Source: Neurospora crassa OR74A
Taxonomy: Eukaryota; Ascomycota; Sordariomycetes; Sordariales; Sordariaceae
DNA length: 64,000 nt
NCBI RefSeq assembly: GCF_000182925.2
Contig: NC_026506.1
Span: 2,418,001-2,482,000 of the forward strand
Direction: 5' to 3'
Positions 12,895 through 24,320 of the stretch are shown here, in pieces. The position numbers were made by a program, and so were the translations under genes. The notes below the pieces were generated by a model. The model did not search any database and was not told where the DNA came from. It saw only the letters and a list, made by a program, of their open reading frames with translations. Positions within the stretch are counted from its first letter, which is position 1; each line of letters begins with the position of its first letter.

Positions 12895-14907
12895 ATGAGT
12901 CGCCGCATAGCGACCTCGGTCACCATCACTGACCCACTGGTCAAGTACAATGCCCTCATCGCCAGCAATGTCTGTAGTCCCGATATCGCCCAACACCGTC
13001 TGGCCCATCACCTGCAAAAGCTCTATCTGCGGTTGAAGGATTACACTCCTTCTCAAGAGTACCAGTCAAGACTCCAGCAGATCACAAAGGCCTTGGACTC
13101 GGCAAGAAAGGAGAATGTTGAGGCCGAAGAGACCCAGCTGGCCGTCCGCGGCCATCCCATCAGGGGGAACCCTCTCTTTGCCAAGTTCTTTCGCAAATCA
13201 GAGGACAGAGACACTTTGGCATTGACAAGAGTTCTTACAAGCCATGAGGCTGCCCTGCACATTGACTCGCCCAAGGGCCTTTTCCTGTCAGGCGAGGTCG
13301 GCACTGGCAAGTCCATGCTGCTGGATCTCCTGGCCGAGGGCTTACCCACACACCGAAAGAAAAGATGGCACTTCAACACCTTCATGTTGTACGCCCTCTC
13401 CAGACTGGAGCAGTTCCGCAAGTCGCATTCCCAGTTGGCTATGGGTGACCAAGAGTATTCCCTCCTGTGGTTGGCAAAAGAGATGGTGGAGAAGTCTCCC
13501 ATTCTTTTCCTCGACGAGTTCCAGCTTCCCGACAGGGCAGCGAGCAAAATCATGAACAACCTGTTTATCGCCTTCTTTCAGCTGGGAGGTGTCCTCATTG
13601 CGTCTTCCAACCGGATGCCCGAGGAGTTGGAAAGGGCTACAGGCGGGTATTACCACCCGCCCACAACCGGTGGTTTGATCAAGCAGGTCTTTGGCTTTGG
13701 AAAGCGCCAGGGAGAAATGTTTGGCCAGACCAGTGACTTTGCTGCGTTCTTGGAGGTTCTCAAAGCACGATGCGACTTTTGGCACATGGAAGGTACCCGA
13801 GACTGGAGGAGACGGGAGAGCCAGACGGGCGAAACAGGTACAGGCGCGGTGAACAAGGTGACGGATTCAGGGGCGACGGCCTCCTTTCAACCCGCCTTTG
13901 GGTCATTATCACCCGGCACAGAGCCATCAATAACAACAACTTCAGAGGCGGCCATGATCGAGCAGGGTCTTCAAAAACCATCCATGTACTTCCTCCCCTC
14001 TGACTCCGAAGAAAGCTGGACAGCCGCCATCAACCAAGTCATCGGCTCAAATGCCACCGGCCAACAGTGGTCCCCAACTGACCTCATTGTCTACGGCCGC
14101 AAGGTACACATCCCGCGCTACCACAACGATGTCACCTACTGGGATTTTTCCGAGCTGGTCTCTTCCCACGGCCCAGCCGACTACCTCACCATGGCGTCGA
14201 CTTTCCACACCTTCATCATCGACAAGATCCCCGTGCTCTCTCTGGCCATGAAGAACGAAGCCCGCCGTTTCATCACCCTCCTCGACGCCTTGTACGAATC
14301 CAAGTGCAAGCTCCTCATCCGCGCCGAGGTCGGGCCTGATGATCTCTTCTTTCCCGAGATGCGTCCAGTCAAACCAGTCACCACATCATCAACAACAACA
14401 CAAAGCACGGGCAATGGAACCGAGCAGGTAGCAGCAGCAGTAGTAGAAGGCGACGCAACCTACTCCGAAACCATTGCTGAAGTGTTCCAAGACTCCATCG
14501 CCCCTTTTCGTCCAAACATTTCCGAGTATGACCCGGACCAGGATTCGGATTTCGGTAAGGAGCAGCAAGTGTCGCTGACGCGCAAGGTGGACTTCAACCA
14601 GACCGTCTCGGCGTTCACGGGCCAGGACGAGCGGTTTGCGTACAAAAGAGCGACGAGCCGGTTGTGGGAGCTGTGCAGCAGGCAGTGGCATGCTAGGACC
14701 GATGAGGGTTGGTGGCAGCCGCTGCCCAAGGAGGCGAGGCATTGGGAGGGCAAGGAGGTTAGCAAGCCGTTGGAATCACCGTTGGTGAGGTTGAATGCGG
14801 GGCCGAAGGAGAAAACGGAGATTGTGATGGGGGAGTCGACGGTACTGGAGGAACCGGTGGGGTTGGAGAGGTTTAGGGTTAGGGAGATGAAGGAGGGGAA
14901 GAGGTGA
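12895..14907 (+). CDS. AFG1-like mitochondrial AAA ATPase
   Basis: ATPase of the AFG1/LACE1/ZapE family, which in yeast and animals works inside mitochondria in quality control of respiratory-chain subunits. A single exon encodes 670 residues, from an ATG in good context (ACCACCATG). Walker A is GEVGTGKS at about residues 132-140, Walker B is ILFLDEFQ near 203-210, and IASSNRMPEEL follows as sensor region; these are the hallmarks of the family. The protein is longer than yeast Afg1 (about 509) because of two low-complexity insertions, one rich in G, T and S at about 300-355 and one acidic/Q-rich at about 490-545. The N terminus (MSRRIATSV) is only weakly presequence-like. The gene is convergent with RRP4 across 307 bp. 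Confidence 0.9.
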   Translation: MSRRIATSVTITDPLVKYNALIASNVCSPDIAQHRLAHHLQKLYLRLKDYTPSQEYQSRLQQITKALDSARKENVEAEETQLAVRGHPIRGNPLFAKFFRKSEDRDTLALTRVLTSHEAALHIDSPKGLFLSGEVGTGKSMLLDLLAEGLPTHRKKRWHFNTFMLYALSRLEQFRKSHSQLAMGDQEYSLLWLAKEMVEKSPILFLDEFQLPDRAASKIMNNLFIAFFQLGGVLIASSNRMPEELERATGGYYHPPTTGGLIKQVFGFGKRQGEMFGQTSDFAAFLEVLKARCDFWHMEGTRDWRRRESQTGETGTGAVNKVTDSGATASFQPAFGSLSPGTEPSITTTSEAAMIEQGLQKPSMYFLPSDSEESWTAAINQVIGSNATGQQWSPTDLIVYGRKVHIPRYHNDVTYWDFSELVSSHGPADYLTMASTFHTFIIDKIPVLSLAMKNEARRFITLLDALYESKCKLLIRAEVGPDDLFFPEMRPVKPVTTSSTTTQSTGNGTEQVAAAVVEGDATYSETIAEVFQDSIAPFRPNISEYDPDQDSDFGKEQQVSLTRKVDFNQTVSAFTGQDERFAYKRATSRLWELCSRQWHARTDEGWWQPLPKEARHWEGKEVSKPLESPLVRLNAGPKEKTEIVMGESTVLEEPVGLERFRVREMKEGKR

Positions 14908-15214
14908 TGGGGGTGACGGTTGGATGTTGGTTTTCATGTAGATGCTCTGAAGATGATTACATGTACTCTTACGAGTGGTCTATGCAGACTTGTAAGCTAT
15001 TATGTGATATACTTCCCCGGATACCGCCATATTTTGTGATCAAAGTGGCTTTGAGGCTTCACAAGCCACCACCAGCGTCGTGTTTTGCATAAATGGAAGC
15101 TCTTCAACGGCTCAAAGCTGATTGGCGACCCCATCAAATAGGGAAGCATTTTGTTTCTTCTTGGGTTCCCGAATGCATTACTACACGAGCCCCTAGACCC
15201 AGCTAGAACTAGAC
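14908..15214. other. Convergent spacer AFG1 / RRP4
   Basis: 307 bp shared by the two 3' ends. It must hold both 3' untranslated regions and the polyadenylation sites; no further element is seen. Confidence 0.7.
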
Positions 15215-16378
15215 CTAGACAGCCGTCAAAGCAGCAGCAAGCTGCTCTCCTCTCTCACCACCCAAATACACATCCTCGGGCCCATCCGCGCTCACCAACG
15301 CCAGCTCCACGGCCTCATTATACCCCTTTGTAACCATATCCTCATCCACCCGCAATCCATTCTCCACCAGCGCCGTTACCACGCCCCTAATCCTCGCAAT
15401 TTCCCTCATTGTCTCGGGCTCGATCCTGTCATTCTGGCTCGAATACATGGTAGCACTAACCACCTCTTCGAGGTTCGTAATGCCCGTCTGGCCCTTCGCC
15501 TCCTCGGGAACCACAGGCTCCACATGCTTTGAGATCCAGACATAGCCATTGACGCCCAAAATCACATCAATCGGACCGCCATTATTCGCACTCTCCAGCG
15601 TCCACACCTGTCTGCGCGATCTGACCACGCCTCCACCGCCGCCCGTGCCAGAAACAGCCATGAACACCCCGTTCCTCAGCTTGCCGTACTTGAGCGAGCG
15701 CGTGTGCAGCACCGCACCACCATCTTGGAAGAGCTGCTGCACCTCGGCCACCACCAGATCCCCCTCGGCAAAGAAAGTGCGGATCTGCAACTCGTCCGTC
15801 TCCGTTCTTTTGCGGAGAATGCCACCAGGAAGGTTGATGGCGGAAAGAGGCAAAGCAGCGAGCTGCGTGGACCCGACGTCGACCCGCCACCGTTTTGCCT
15901 GAACTTCGACGATGCGGCCGACTACCAAGTCGCCGACCTCGGGCGTGTAGCGGGCGCGCAGAGGGCGGACGGAAAGAAGCTTGTTGGTGCGCGTCACGAT
16001 GCCGGCCAGCGAGGAGGTGATGGCTTGTTCACCCAAAGAGGCCGAGGAGAGGTAGGTGCCGTGGCCGCGCATCCATTGGGGGTCCGTGGTGATGCGCTCG
16101 CCGGGGGTGACGATGGCGGAGCGCGGGATGGAGTTGATGGCAGCGTTGGTCTTGGGGCGCTTGGTGAAGGTAGAGGAGGCGGCTGCGCCGGCGCCGGAGC
16201 GATGACGCTTACGAGGGTGGATGGTCGCGCCGCCGTCGAGAGAGACGCCGCCCGGTTGGGAGTCGGAGTCTTCAGAGTCGGAGGTGGCGTCGGACATTAC
16301 GTCGTCGGAGTCATGGTTGAGGCTGTGGCGGGGTGGTTGGTCCCGGAAGGCTTTAGGTGGGAGGATTGTGATGGGCAT
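15215..16378 (-). CDS. Exosome RNA-binding subunit Rrp4
   Basis: Cap subunit of the RNA exosome, the 3'-to-5' RNA processing complex of nucleus and cytoplasm. A single exon encodes 387 residues from ATG at 16378 (yeast Rrp4 is 359). Residues 20-45 are acidic and serine rich, and 55-77 are basic, resembling a nuclear targeting stretch. The Rrp4 N-terminal domain follows, with VTPGERIT at 90-97 and MRGHGTY at 103-109, then an S1 RNA-binding domain (about 147-235, [12 protein letters not shown]) and a KH-type domain (about 258-345, [13 protein letters not shown]). A glycine run at 245-250 separates S1 and KH. The order N-terminal, S1, KH is that of Rrp4 rather than Rrp40 or Csl4. It is divergent from the mitochondrial malonyl transferase gene. 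Confidence 0.92.
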   Translation of the reverse strand: MPITILPPKAFRDQPPRHSLNHDSDDVMSDATSDSEDSDSQPGGVSLDGGATIHPRKRHRSGAGAAASSTFTKRPKTNAAINSIPRSAIVTPGERITTDPQWMRGHGTYLSSASLGEQAITSSLAGIVTRTNKLLSVRPLRARYTPEVGDLVVGRIVEVQAKRWRVDVGSTQLAALPLSAINLPGGILRKRTETDELQIRTFFAEGDLVVAEVQQLFQDGGAVLHTRSLKYGKLRNGVFMAVSGTGGGGGVVRSRRQVWTLESANNGGPIDVILGVNGYVWISKHVEPVVPEEAKGQTGITNLEEVVSATMYSSQNDRIEPETMREIARIRGVVTALVENGLRVDEDMVTKGYNEAVELALVSADGPEDVYLGGERGEQLAAALTAV

Positions 16379-17791
16379 GTTGTGTGGTTGTGGATGGTGT
16401 GAAATGGCGATCTCAACGTTGAGTGTTTGTTGGTGTGATGAAGGTCCGAATGAATCCTTCCTTCCTGGTTCCGTTGTCGACCTTCTCGAATCTCAAGTTC
16501 TACTATGTGACTATCCTGACCTGCAGAAGTTTGTTGTTTGTGTCGATTCGTCTTGTGGCCTCAAAGGATGTTGTATGGGCCTTCCAGTTGCTTAGTTCCC
16601 TTTGGAGTTGATGAGTTGACGTTCAAATGTTTGCGTATTGGAAATTCTGATATTGAAATCGATACGGTATTGACGATTGAACTTTACACGGTTGGTGGGG
16701 CCTTTGTTGTGCCTGTCGTCGTGCACGGGCACAAAATAGAGGCACATGCAGTGCAGGTACACCACGCAAAGTACGTAGGTACTCAGGTACTGTGTAGGTG
16801 CTGGGCAGGTACTTACCTCCTCCCGTCCGCGTCCTTGAGGTTTTTATCTAGCAACTACACTACCTTATGTAACTACAATGAGTGGATCTGGGACCTTTTC
16901 CTCCTCAAACCTACTTCTACTGCAAATTGAAAGCCAACAGTATTGTAGCCGCACCAGTGGCAGCCCAGGCGACGTCGCACGTCAGGTCCTTCGGTAGGTA
17001 GGTACACTACTGCTGCAGCAATGACGGGTGTCATCGTTGAATAGGTGTGAAGTGCCTGCCCCAGTGACAACGATTGGAGGTGCCATGGATCCAGATTGCG
17101 ACGTTCGGAACTACCCCACCCACCTTCTCCACAAAGCCGAGACCCCGGGACAACGGGCCACCCGGGCGCTGGCTGGCGTGATCCACTCCCGGCCGCGGTT
17201 GTCGATTTCCAGGGCGGTTTGTTGAGTGAGAGCGAGATTTCCATTGATGACCGACTCGACCGCCCTCGTAAGCCCCTACCTACCGCGATTCAGTGTCCGT
17301 ACCTGCTTACACAGCACTCTCGAGCTTCCACTTCTTGCAGGATACACCCGTCCCTACTTGCCCGGGAGGCCCTTACTGTTGCTACCGTTGAAAGCCGATC
17401 ATCCCGTGTTCTTCCACCAGTTGCTGGCATCCCTTTGAACGGCCATTAGTAGTCCCGTCCGTCCTGCTCTTTGATTTGCTCCCATTGTTTACTTGCTGCG
17501 GGTTCACGCCGTCAAACATACCTGACTTGTTTGAATTCGAGATTCACGTCATCTACCACGACGTCGGATTCCACCAGACTACGACATAACCGTGTGCTAC
17601 TCGGATTGGCGCCGATCGGATATCGACTACATATCGGGAACCATAGCGGTGGATCATCCCAAGACTGTCAGTGAAACCAGACCAAGATTCCGAAACCGAT
17701 TCACTACACTACGCGGTAGATCGGACGGACCGAACGGACGGACGGCCTGGGACGGGCACCAATCGAGGTTTCCAGGTCCATATACACCGAT
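16379..17791. promoter_or_regulatory. Divergent promoter region RRP4 / MCT1
   Basis: 1.4 kb with no convincing gene. It contains a cluster of AGGTAC-like words at 16757-16826 and GGTAGGTAGGTAC at 16993-17005, a motif that recurs in other spacers of the window. No known operator was identified. Confidence 0.55.
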
Positions 17792-19169
17792 ATGCCTTTG
17801 CGAGGGCCCCTTCGTCGGCCTGCGCTTGCGCTTCCTCCTTTCACATGCAACAATGTCACCACAAAAATACCCCTCAGGATATCACCATTACCGCGCTCGG
17901 TAGCGGTACGGCAGCGTAGAGGACATGCGACACATCTCCCGGTACCAGACACGCGGCCAAAGACGGCCATCTTCTTTCCAGGTTCGTAGTAGTAGTAGTG
18001 CGCTGTCCTGCTTTGAACAGAGAACGATGCTGACAGCCATGAGATATACAGGCCAAGGCGTCCAAAGAGTCGGCATGCTCACGCCCTGGCTAGAAGCCTT
18101 TCCCTCGACAACTTCCGAAATCATCGACGAAATTGACTCGATAGTGGGCCACAAGCTCTCGGACGTGATACAAAATGGGCCCGGCAAGGACCTCAACCTG
18201 TCGCCCAACGCACAACCAGCCATCATGGCTACCTCGATATTGATCATCCGCATTCTCGAAAAGCATTTCAACTTTAGAGTCCAAGACAATGCCCACTTTA
18301 CTCTCGGTCACTCTCTTGGCGAATTCGCTGCGCTTGTCGCAGGCGGCTATATCCATTTTGAAGATAGTTTGCGAATGGTGCAAAAGCGAGCGGAAGCCAT
18401 GTCCAATGCCACGCGGCAGGCCGAGGAGATGTATGGCGGAGAGTACGGCATGGTGGCACTCGTCAGTAGCAAGGCCGAGCACCTGCCACCCTTGATTGCC
18501 GCAATCCACGAGTTCGTCGGCTACGACAGCGCCGGCTCGAAAGTGGAGAGCGCCGACGAATGGTGCCCAATCGACCAAGTGCTCATTGCGAACGTCAACA
18601 GCAAGACGCAAATCGTGCTCAGCGGAAGCATTGAGCGCATCAAGACACTGGTGGAACACGTGCGGCAGTTCCTGGGACACGACCCACGCGCGGTCAGGCT
18701 CAAGAGCGACAGTCCGTTTCACAGTCCCATCATGAAGCCGGCCGTCGGGGTGCTGCAGCAGATGATGGCGGGAAACAGCATGGTCAAGGGGAGGGAAAAG
18801 GAGGACATTATCACGTTTCCCGGCAAGGTTACGTGCATTAGCAACGTGACGGCCAGGCCGTTTGAAAGTAGGGAGCAGCTCAAGGACCTTTTGGCTCGGC
18901 AGGCGGTCGAGACGGTACAGTGGTGGGACAGCATCAAGTATCTGGATCAGTCCATGAAGGTCAGGAGATGGGTCGGTATCGGGCCGGGGTACGTGGGCCG
19001 GAACCTGGTGGGCAAGGAGGTGGGCATGCGCGGGAAGGACGTCATCAAGGGCGCCGGTGTCTGGGCAATCACGGATCCGAAGGAGATTGAGGAGGTGCTC
19101 AGAGGGTTGGAGGAGACAGACTTTTATGAGGACGACGAGTGGCAGGATGCATGGGATAGGTGGGACTGA
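17792..19169 (+). CDS. Mitochondrial malonyl-CoA:ACP transferase
   Basis: Loads malonyl groups onto acyl carrier protein for mitochondrial type II fatty acid synthesis, which supplies lipoate. Exons 17792-17981 and 18052-19169 encode 435 residues (yeast Mct1 is 360). The 70 bp intron (GTTCGT, CTGAC branch point, TACAG) splits the conserved motif; splicing gives IFFPGQGVQRVGM, exactly the FabD opening, which supports this start and junction strongly. Residues 1-50 are rich in R, A, L and P and nearly free of acid, as expected of a mitochondrial presequence. The nucleophile is S151 in GHSLGEF, and SPFHSPIM later supplies the second half of the active site. A reading frame that ignores the intron would lack the presequence and the PGQG motif. 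Confidence 0.93.
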
Positions 19170-19891
19170 GAAGGTAATCAGTGTTGGGTATCTACGGAAA
19201 AAGGGCTGTTATTTTGGAAGGAATCTGGGAAATTCATCGTCACCCTTTATCAACAAGCATCGGCGTAGCGTCGGATTGGATTGGATTGGATTGGATTGGA
19301 TTGGATACAGGGGAAGTTAAAGAGGAGTGTTTGGCCAGCGGGAGAGGGGCACTGCGCCCGGCGTTGTGGATATGTTCACCCTTTCTTCGGGCAGACACTG
19401 GAAGCTGTATATTCCTGTATGCTATCTGTCGTCATAGGCAACGAATACTAAGGGAAAATAAGAGGTTCTCACATCTACCGGCACTTTACGTGGATTACGT
19501 CCTAAATCATCATGTGAGGTCGAAAGGGGCGTCAATAATGATCATTCACACCCACTGTCGAAGACACTAGACGCTGGAAATAGGGGTCCCACAGGCCACT
19601 AAACAATGTACTGTACCCAAGCTCACCAAGTGGAAGCTATGGTAGAGGTACCTACCCCAGACCCACTTCAACTTGCTGCACCTCCATGGATCGGCTTCCA
19701 TCCCGCGTCACCACGGCGGCCCGCGCTCTGTCATCCATGCCCTTCAACTGAACAACTTCTAAACAGTCACGACATCACTGCCTAATCTACACACCCCTAC
19801 ATCGAACTCGGAAGAACCACAGTACGGCCTTGGTGTACTGCGATAATAAGGATCGGACAACCTCGACCAAGACCACCCACCTCCTTGAAGA
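19170..19891. other. Spacer MCT1 to TCA17
   Basis: 722 bp between two plus-strand genes. It holds a GGATT tandem repeat (19273-19306) in the 3' flank of MCT1 and pyrimidine-rich sequence before TCA17. No additional gene is seen. Confidence 0.6.
19273..19306. repeat. GGATT pentanucleotide microsatellite
   Basis: Six full GGATT units plus a partial seventh, about 100 bp past the MCT1 stop codon. A degenerate relative (CCAAT/CCGAT units) lies at about 37138-37175. Confidence 0.9.
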
Positions 19892-20791
19892 ATGGCGACC
19901 CTGATCCCCTCAATAGCCTGTTTGGGCGTAATAGGCCGTAACGTATAAGCTCCCCGCCCCTCCCTTCCAAACCCTCCTCTCCTCTCCCTTTCTCTCCTCT
20001 TCTCTTCTTCATCAGTATTCCATCCAGCTATGTCTATCACCGCCTTACTAACCCCCCCTCTTCTCTCACCGAAACAGAACAACCCCCTCCACATCCAAAT
20101 CTTCCCGTCCTACGACCCCTCCACCAACACCTACGTTGCCGCCCGCACCTCCCTCCAATTCCACCTCCTGCTCTCCTCGACTCTGGACGTCTTTGACCTG
20201 CGCGCCCGTCGCAACGCCGCGGCGGGAGTGGGCTTGTCCGGTGACTTTGGTCTGTTGCATGCCGTGGACGACCGCTTGGCCGCGTACGGGTTCGAGACGA
20301 ATACGGGCACCAAATTTGTTGCGGTCGTGGACATGAGGGGACGGAGGGTTGATGGTAGAGGCGGGGGTGGAGGCGCTGGTGGGCATGGCGGAGGCGGACA
20401 ACAGGGAGGGTTGACGCAGGGAGGGGCGGCGGCTGCGGCTAGTAGTGTTGGGTTGAGGGAGGGGGAGATGAAAGTTGTGAGTTCTTCCATCGGCTTTTCC
20501 CGGATGGGGGGTGGGGGGAGAAGATATAGCGAAAGAGGCGGGGATTTTGATAGTGTGGGACAGGGAGCAAGAGATGGAAGAAGAAATGACGGACACATAT
20601 GCTAACACAGGGAACAGGTCTTCAAGGCGATGCAGACGGCGTACATCAAGTTGTTGCAGAACCCCTTTTTTGATCCAGACGAGCATTCGCCGCTTTCGGG
20701 GACAGGCGGAAAGAAAATCACGAGCAAAAAGTTCGCGGAGGATATGAGGAGGATAGGGGAGAACTGGAGACCGGGCGTGACGGCTCTCTGA
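19892..20791 (+). CDS. TRAPP subunit Tca17 / TRAPPC2L
   Basis: Longin-fold subunit associated with the TRAPP II complex, a Rab exchange factor at the late Golgi. Exons 19892-19942, 20078-20476 and 20618-20791 encode 207 residues. The first intron (135 bp) has GTATAAG, a TTACTAAC branch point and ACAG; the second (141 bp) has GTGAGT, GCTAAC and ACAG. The spliced start IACLGVIGRNNNPLHIQIF matches the TRAPPC2L opening, as do the core YGFETNTGTKFVAVVD and the last exon VFKAMQTAYIKLLQNPFF. The protein is longer than human TRAPPC2L (about 140) because of a Gly-rich insertion (about residues 105-140) between the beta-sheet half and the final helices. The short first exon is easily missed by gene finders. 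It is convergent with the GT90 gene across 362 bp. Confidence 0.9.
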
Positions 20792-21153
20792 TGGGACTAC
20801 TATGGCCGGGGAGTTCTGAAACGGCACCCCTTTGGTTAAGCATTCGGGTTCATAGGCGAGAGTGGTAAGTTGGCGTTTTAGGAGTTTGAAGGGATCATGT
20901 TTACAGGATAGCGGGTTGCTTTCTCGCTTCGGTGGCATAGAACAGTGAGGGAACCCATGGGTGTAGTGGTGCTCTAGCTGTGAGCATGCAACTACGGCTA
21001 AACAGCTAATCAGGCAACCTTTACGAACGATATCGAAACAGCATACTTAATACAGCTACATCAACAAGTTATTCGTCATAAAGGAAGCTCTCCAAACCGA
21101 TGCCCATATCATACTAAACGAATCAGACATAACGCCCACCGACCCAACAAATT
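20792..21153. other. Convergent spacer TCA17 / GT90
   Basis: 362 bp shared 3' flank. Nothing beyond presumptive 3' untranslated sequence is seen. Confidence 0.65.
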
Positions 21154-23212
21154 TCAATCCCACCCATTACTCAACACAAACTCCTCATACGGTACCCCCA
21201 ACTCCTCAAACTCGCCTTTCTCCGGCCTCGCCATCTTCGCCCACCCTCTCACCAGCTCTCTCCAATAACACGCCTCCGCCGCCGGACTAAAGTACCCGCC
21301 ACCCACAAACAACTCCCTCTGCCTCCTCGCAATACCCTCGGCAACCTTGGGGTGCTCCTCCAACCAATGTATCGTATCCTCCAAATCCGACCAATCGGGG
21401 CTCACGAACACGATATTCGCTTCTTTGGGATCATACCTCTTTGGCCACGCCCTTTCGTGTCTCGCGTGCGGCGTCCAGATCCCATCATTCGCAGTCTTTC
21501 TCGGCTGGGCCCTGGTGTCTTTTGTCTTACCATCCTTTCTCATCCGCAACGACCGAGCCTTGTCCAAGTCCAGATCGCTTGAGAACAAAGGTTTGACAAG
21601 GTGCGTGGTATGCTGCATCCACTGGATCGGCGGCGTGAGCGTGACCGAGGCACACATCTGGAGGAACTGGAACCTTCCCGAGTAGGAAATGCCTTCGGTG
21701 TGGAGCACGTATTTGTACTTGCAAAAGTCCTCGATGGCTAGCGAGTTGGTGGCATTTTTGTTCTCGCCATTGCCCGTTGTCGACGTCGTCGTCCACTCGA
21801 GTGATTGCACGTCCGCCCACGGCTTGGCCTTGGCGGTGGAAACAAGCTTGTACCGCAGTTGCGGGTTGTGGATCGAGTTGAACCAAGTAGTCCCGCGCCA
21901 GACCGCGCGGGGGTCTTTGTGTGAGTGCCAGCGGTTTCCTTGGAATTGGGTGGTTTCGAGGTTGGTGATGGCTGATGCTGCGCGAGAGATGGACCCGATG
22001 AAGGGGAGGTCCCATGCCCAGAAGGAGAAGTGAGGAATGAGAAAAGTGCGAGCATCGGGATCCGAAGGGGCGTGTACGGGGTCAGCGTTGCGGGTGTATT
22101 GGAGGGCGGTTCCGAAGGGGGTGTCGAGGATGTTGATGGTCAGGATTGTGTCCAAGTCTGAGACAAGAGATCGATCGGAAGGGGGCAAGGTGAGCAGGGC
22201 GCGATGAAGTTGGTGGAGGGCTGCTGTTCTTGACTTTTTATTTTTTTGTTCGTGTCAGTCAGTCATCCAGTCAGCCAGTCAGTTTATTTCCAACGAAATA
22301 AGAAAAAGTGAAAAGAAAACATACATTTACCATCTCCCTACTCAAATCCCTCTTCCGTTGCGCATGCAACACATACATCTTCCCATCTTTTATCCGCACC
22401 TGCATCGGCCCCAAATCACTGCTCCTCTTGACCTTGAACGGCCCTTTCGCTACCGTATCATCAATCTCCTTCATCAGTCCCGGGAACGTCGCCCGACAAG
22501 TCTCGGCATCGAGAAACAAGTTGTTTAGTATCTCATCAGTCAGCTTTCGCATGCTTCCTCCCCGAGGAGGCAAGGAGGACCTGGCGCGAGAAGACGCAAT
22601 GGCTTCGTAGTCTACTTCTTCTTCTTCTTCTCGATTCAAAGGATCAAAGTTGCCGCCTTCTTTGCTGCTACTCGAGACGGAAGAAGAAAAAAATAGTGAC
22701 GAGAATAATGATGGAAAAGAAACGACGACAGAGGAGGAAGAGCCATGGCGGACGAAGAAGTACTGAACCAGTGACCAGAGCGTCAAGCAGGAAAAGAAGA
22801 TGACAGAGACGAGTTTGCAAAGACGTCGACGCTGGCGGTATTTGAGATTGGTGATGTTCATGTTTCGCGAAATATCTCGAAGGTTTTCTCGAAGGTTTAG
22901 GGATTTGTTGGTTGAGAGGAGGAGGGACGAGGGTGTGATGGGTAGGAAGGAGAAGCGGGAATGATGGTGTTGGTGTTGGTGGTGGTGGCTGTAGGCATGG
23001 CTTTCGTTAGGGCTTCTTGATATAGGACTTTGTTGTTGGTCTTCATTATTTGGGCTGCGGCTTTGGCTTTGGTTTAGAGGGCTGTGTTTGTAAGCTTGGG
23101 AGGAATAAGAGTAAGAGGGAGGAGTAGTATATTGTGTGGCCATTCGGCTGGTGGTGGTGGTGTTGCTGGTCCTTGATATAGAAGGAGGAGCAGCACGGCG
23201 GGAGGTAGACAT
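21154..23212 (-). CDS. GT90/CAP10-type glycosyltransferase, membrane
   Basis: Type II membrane protein of the CAP10/GT90 family. In Cryptococcus, family members act in capsule and glycan synthesis in the secretory pathway; the sugar used here is unknown. Exons 23212-22325 and 22233-21154 encode 655 residues. The intron (91 bp) starts GTATGT and ends AAAAAG; the exact acceptor is a little uncertain, but the join restores MVNSRTAALHQLHRALL. The first in-frame ATG is 23212. Residues 1-130 are low complexity (S, N, Q, H rich, with HHHQHQHHH near 76-84), followed by RQRRR and a single membrane span at about 131-153. The catalytic part holds FSFWAWDLPFIGSI, VWRGTTWFNS and YKYVLHTEGISYSGRFQFL, all typical of the family. 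Confidence 0.85.
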
Positions 23213-24320
23213 TGAGGTTTCTTGAGCTCGAGATTCAAGGGTGAGGTACCACAGAGTTTTGTTATGGAGAAATGTGGAACAAGGAGGTGAGATGGAGCTA
23301 GAGTAAAAGGTTTGACGGAGGTTTGGTTGGGGATTTTTTTTTCTGTTCTTCTTTGAAAGTATATATGAAGCATCTGATGATGATGTTGTCTTCGACAATT
23401 AAGTACATGTGGTTTTCAACTTCCACTTTCGGCAATATATGGAGGGGTCCTATACTGTTGACGGGTGATGAAAACCCGGAGAATGAATGTCCGGGTTACT
23501 CTTCCGGAAATGTTCCGCGGTTGAATAGGTATGCCGATAATCTTGATGATGAACAGACCACTTTCCTCCCGGCTAAACATAAACCATGAGTTAATCTACC
23601 TATTTGACATCGATCTAGAAGCTGAGGTGTAAACAAAGTTGAATCGTGCTCACGTAGCTTACAGCTGTTGGACTTGTAATGTGTAATTCTAATACCAGCT
23701 CTTTCTACCTTTGATGCTCTGTCAGGACATCAAAATCTAAGAGGCGTCCCACTGCTGTACGCGTTTAGGGGTAAGACCCGGGTACGGCCACGTCGCAGCG
23801 GTGCGATCGGGAGCATAATTGTTTCACGGCGTGCCTTGGGACTAGGAAGAATGGCTTAAAGTGATTCGGTTTAGCCAAAAATAACAAGTTGAAAGCTGCT
23901 CTGGTTTAGAAAAAGGATAATTATGGGTTCATGACGTAGATCGTCAAGACATAAACTGGTCGCTTAAGAAAAAATGGGTATATAAGCCGCTCTTCCTGGA
24001 TGTGCGAGCCCAAGGAGTGATACACCGTATGTACCAACTCTCTGAATGTATCCAAATCGTGCCATTACATCTTCGACATTACCTTCTTCCACCCATTATT
24101 AACGCCTCTTGATTATATGGTATTTTTCGTACTTAATATCGACAATGTCACTGCTGTTGTTGAACTCCCGACCGGAACAGGAAATTAAGAAGTCGTCGCC
24201 TCGTTAACTAACCATAAAGCAAATTAGATACATAAACCATAAGAGATCATCATCATAACGCTTGAAAACAGATGGAGTGAGTTGCCGAGGTAATGTGCAA
24301 GTGACAAACACACAAACAAC
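23213..24320. other. Spacer GT90 to ylo-1
   Basis: 1.1 kb between two minus-strand genes: upstream region of GT90 and 3' flank of ylo-1. No gene, RNA or repeat was recognised. Confidence 0.6.

Noticed and set aside
14872-14886. Telomere-like TTAGGG units at the 3' end of the AFG1 frame
   Set aside because: Only two adjacent units, fully inside a coding sequence with a coherent C terminus; probably chance.
17925-18051. Alternative start MRHISRYQ for the malonyl transferase
   Set aside because: It reads through the intron, loses the presequence and destroys the conserved PGQG motif that splicing restores.
20066-20938. Minus-strand open frame of 290 codons opposite TCA17
   Set aside because: It is the antisense shadow of the GC-rich TCA17 exons, whose splice sites and homology are clear.
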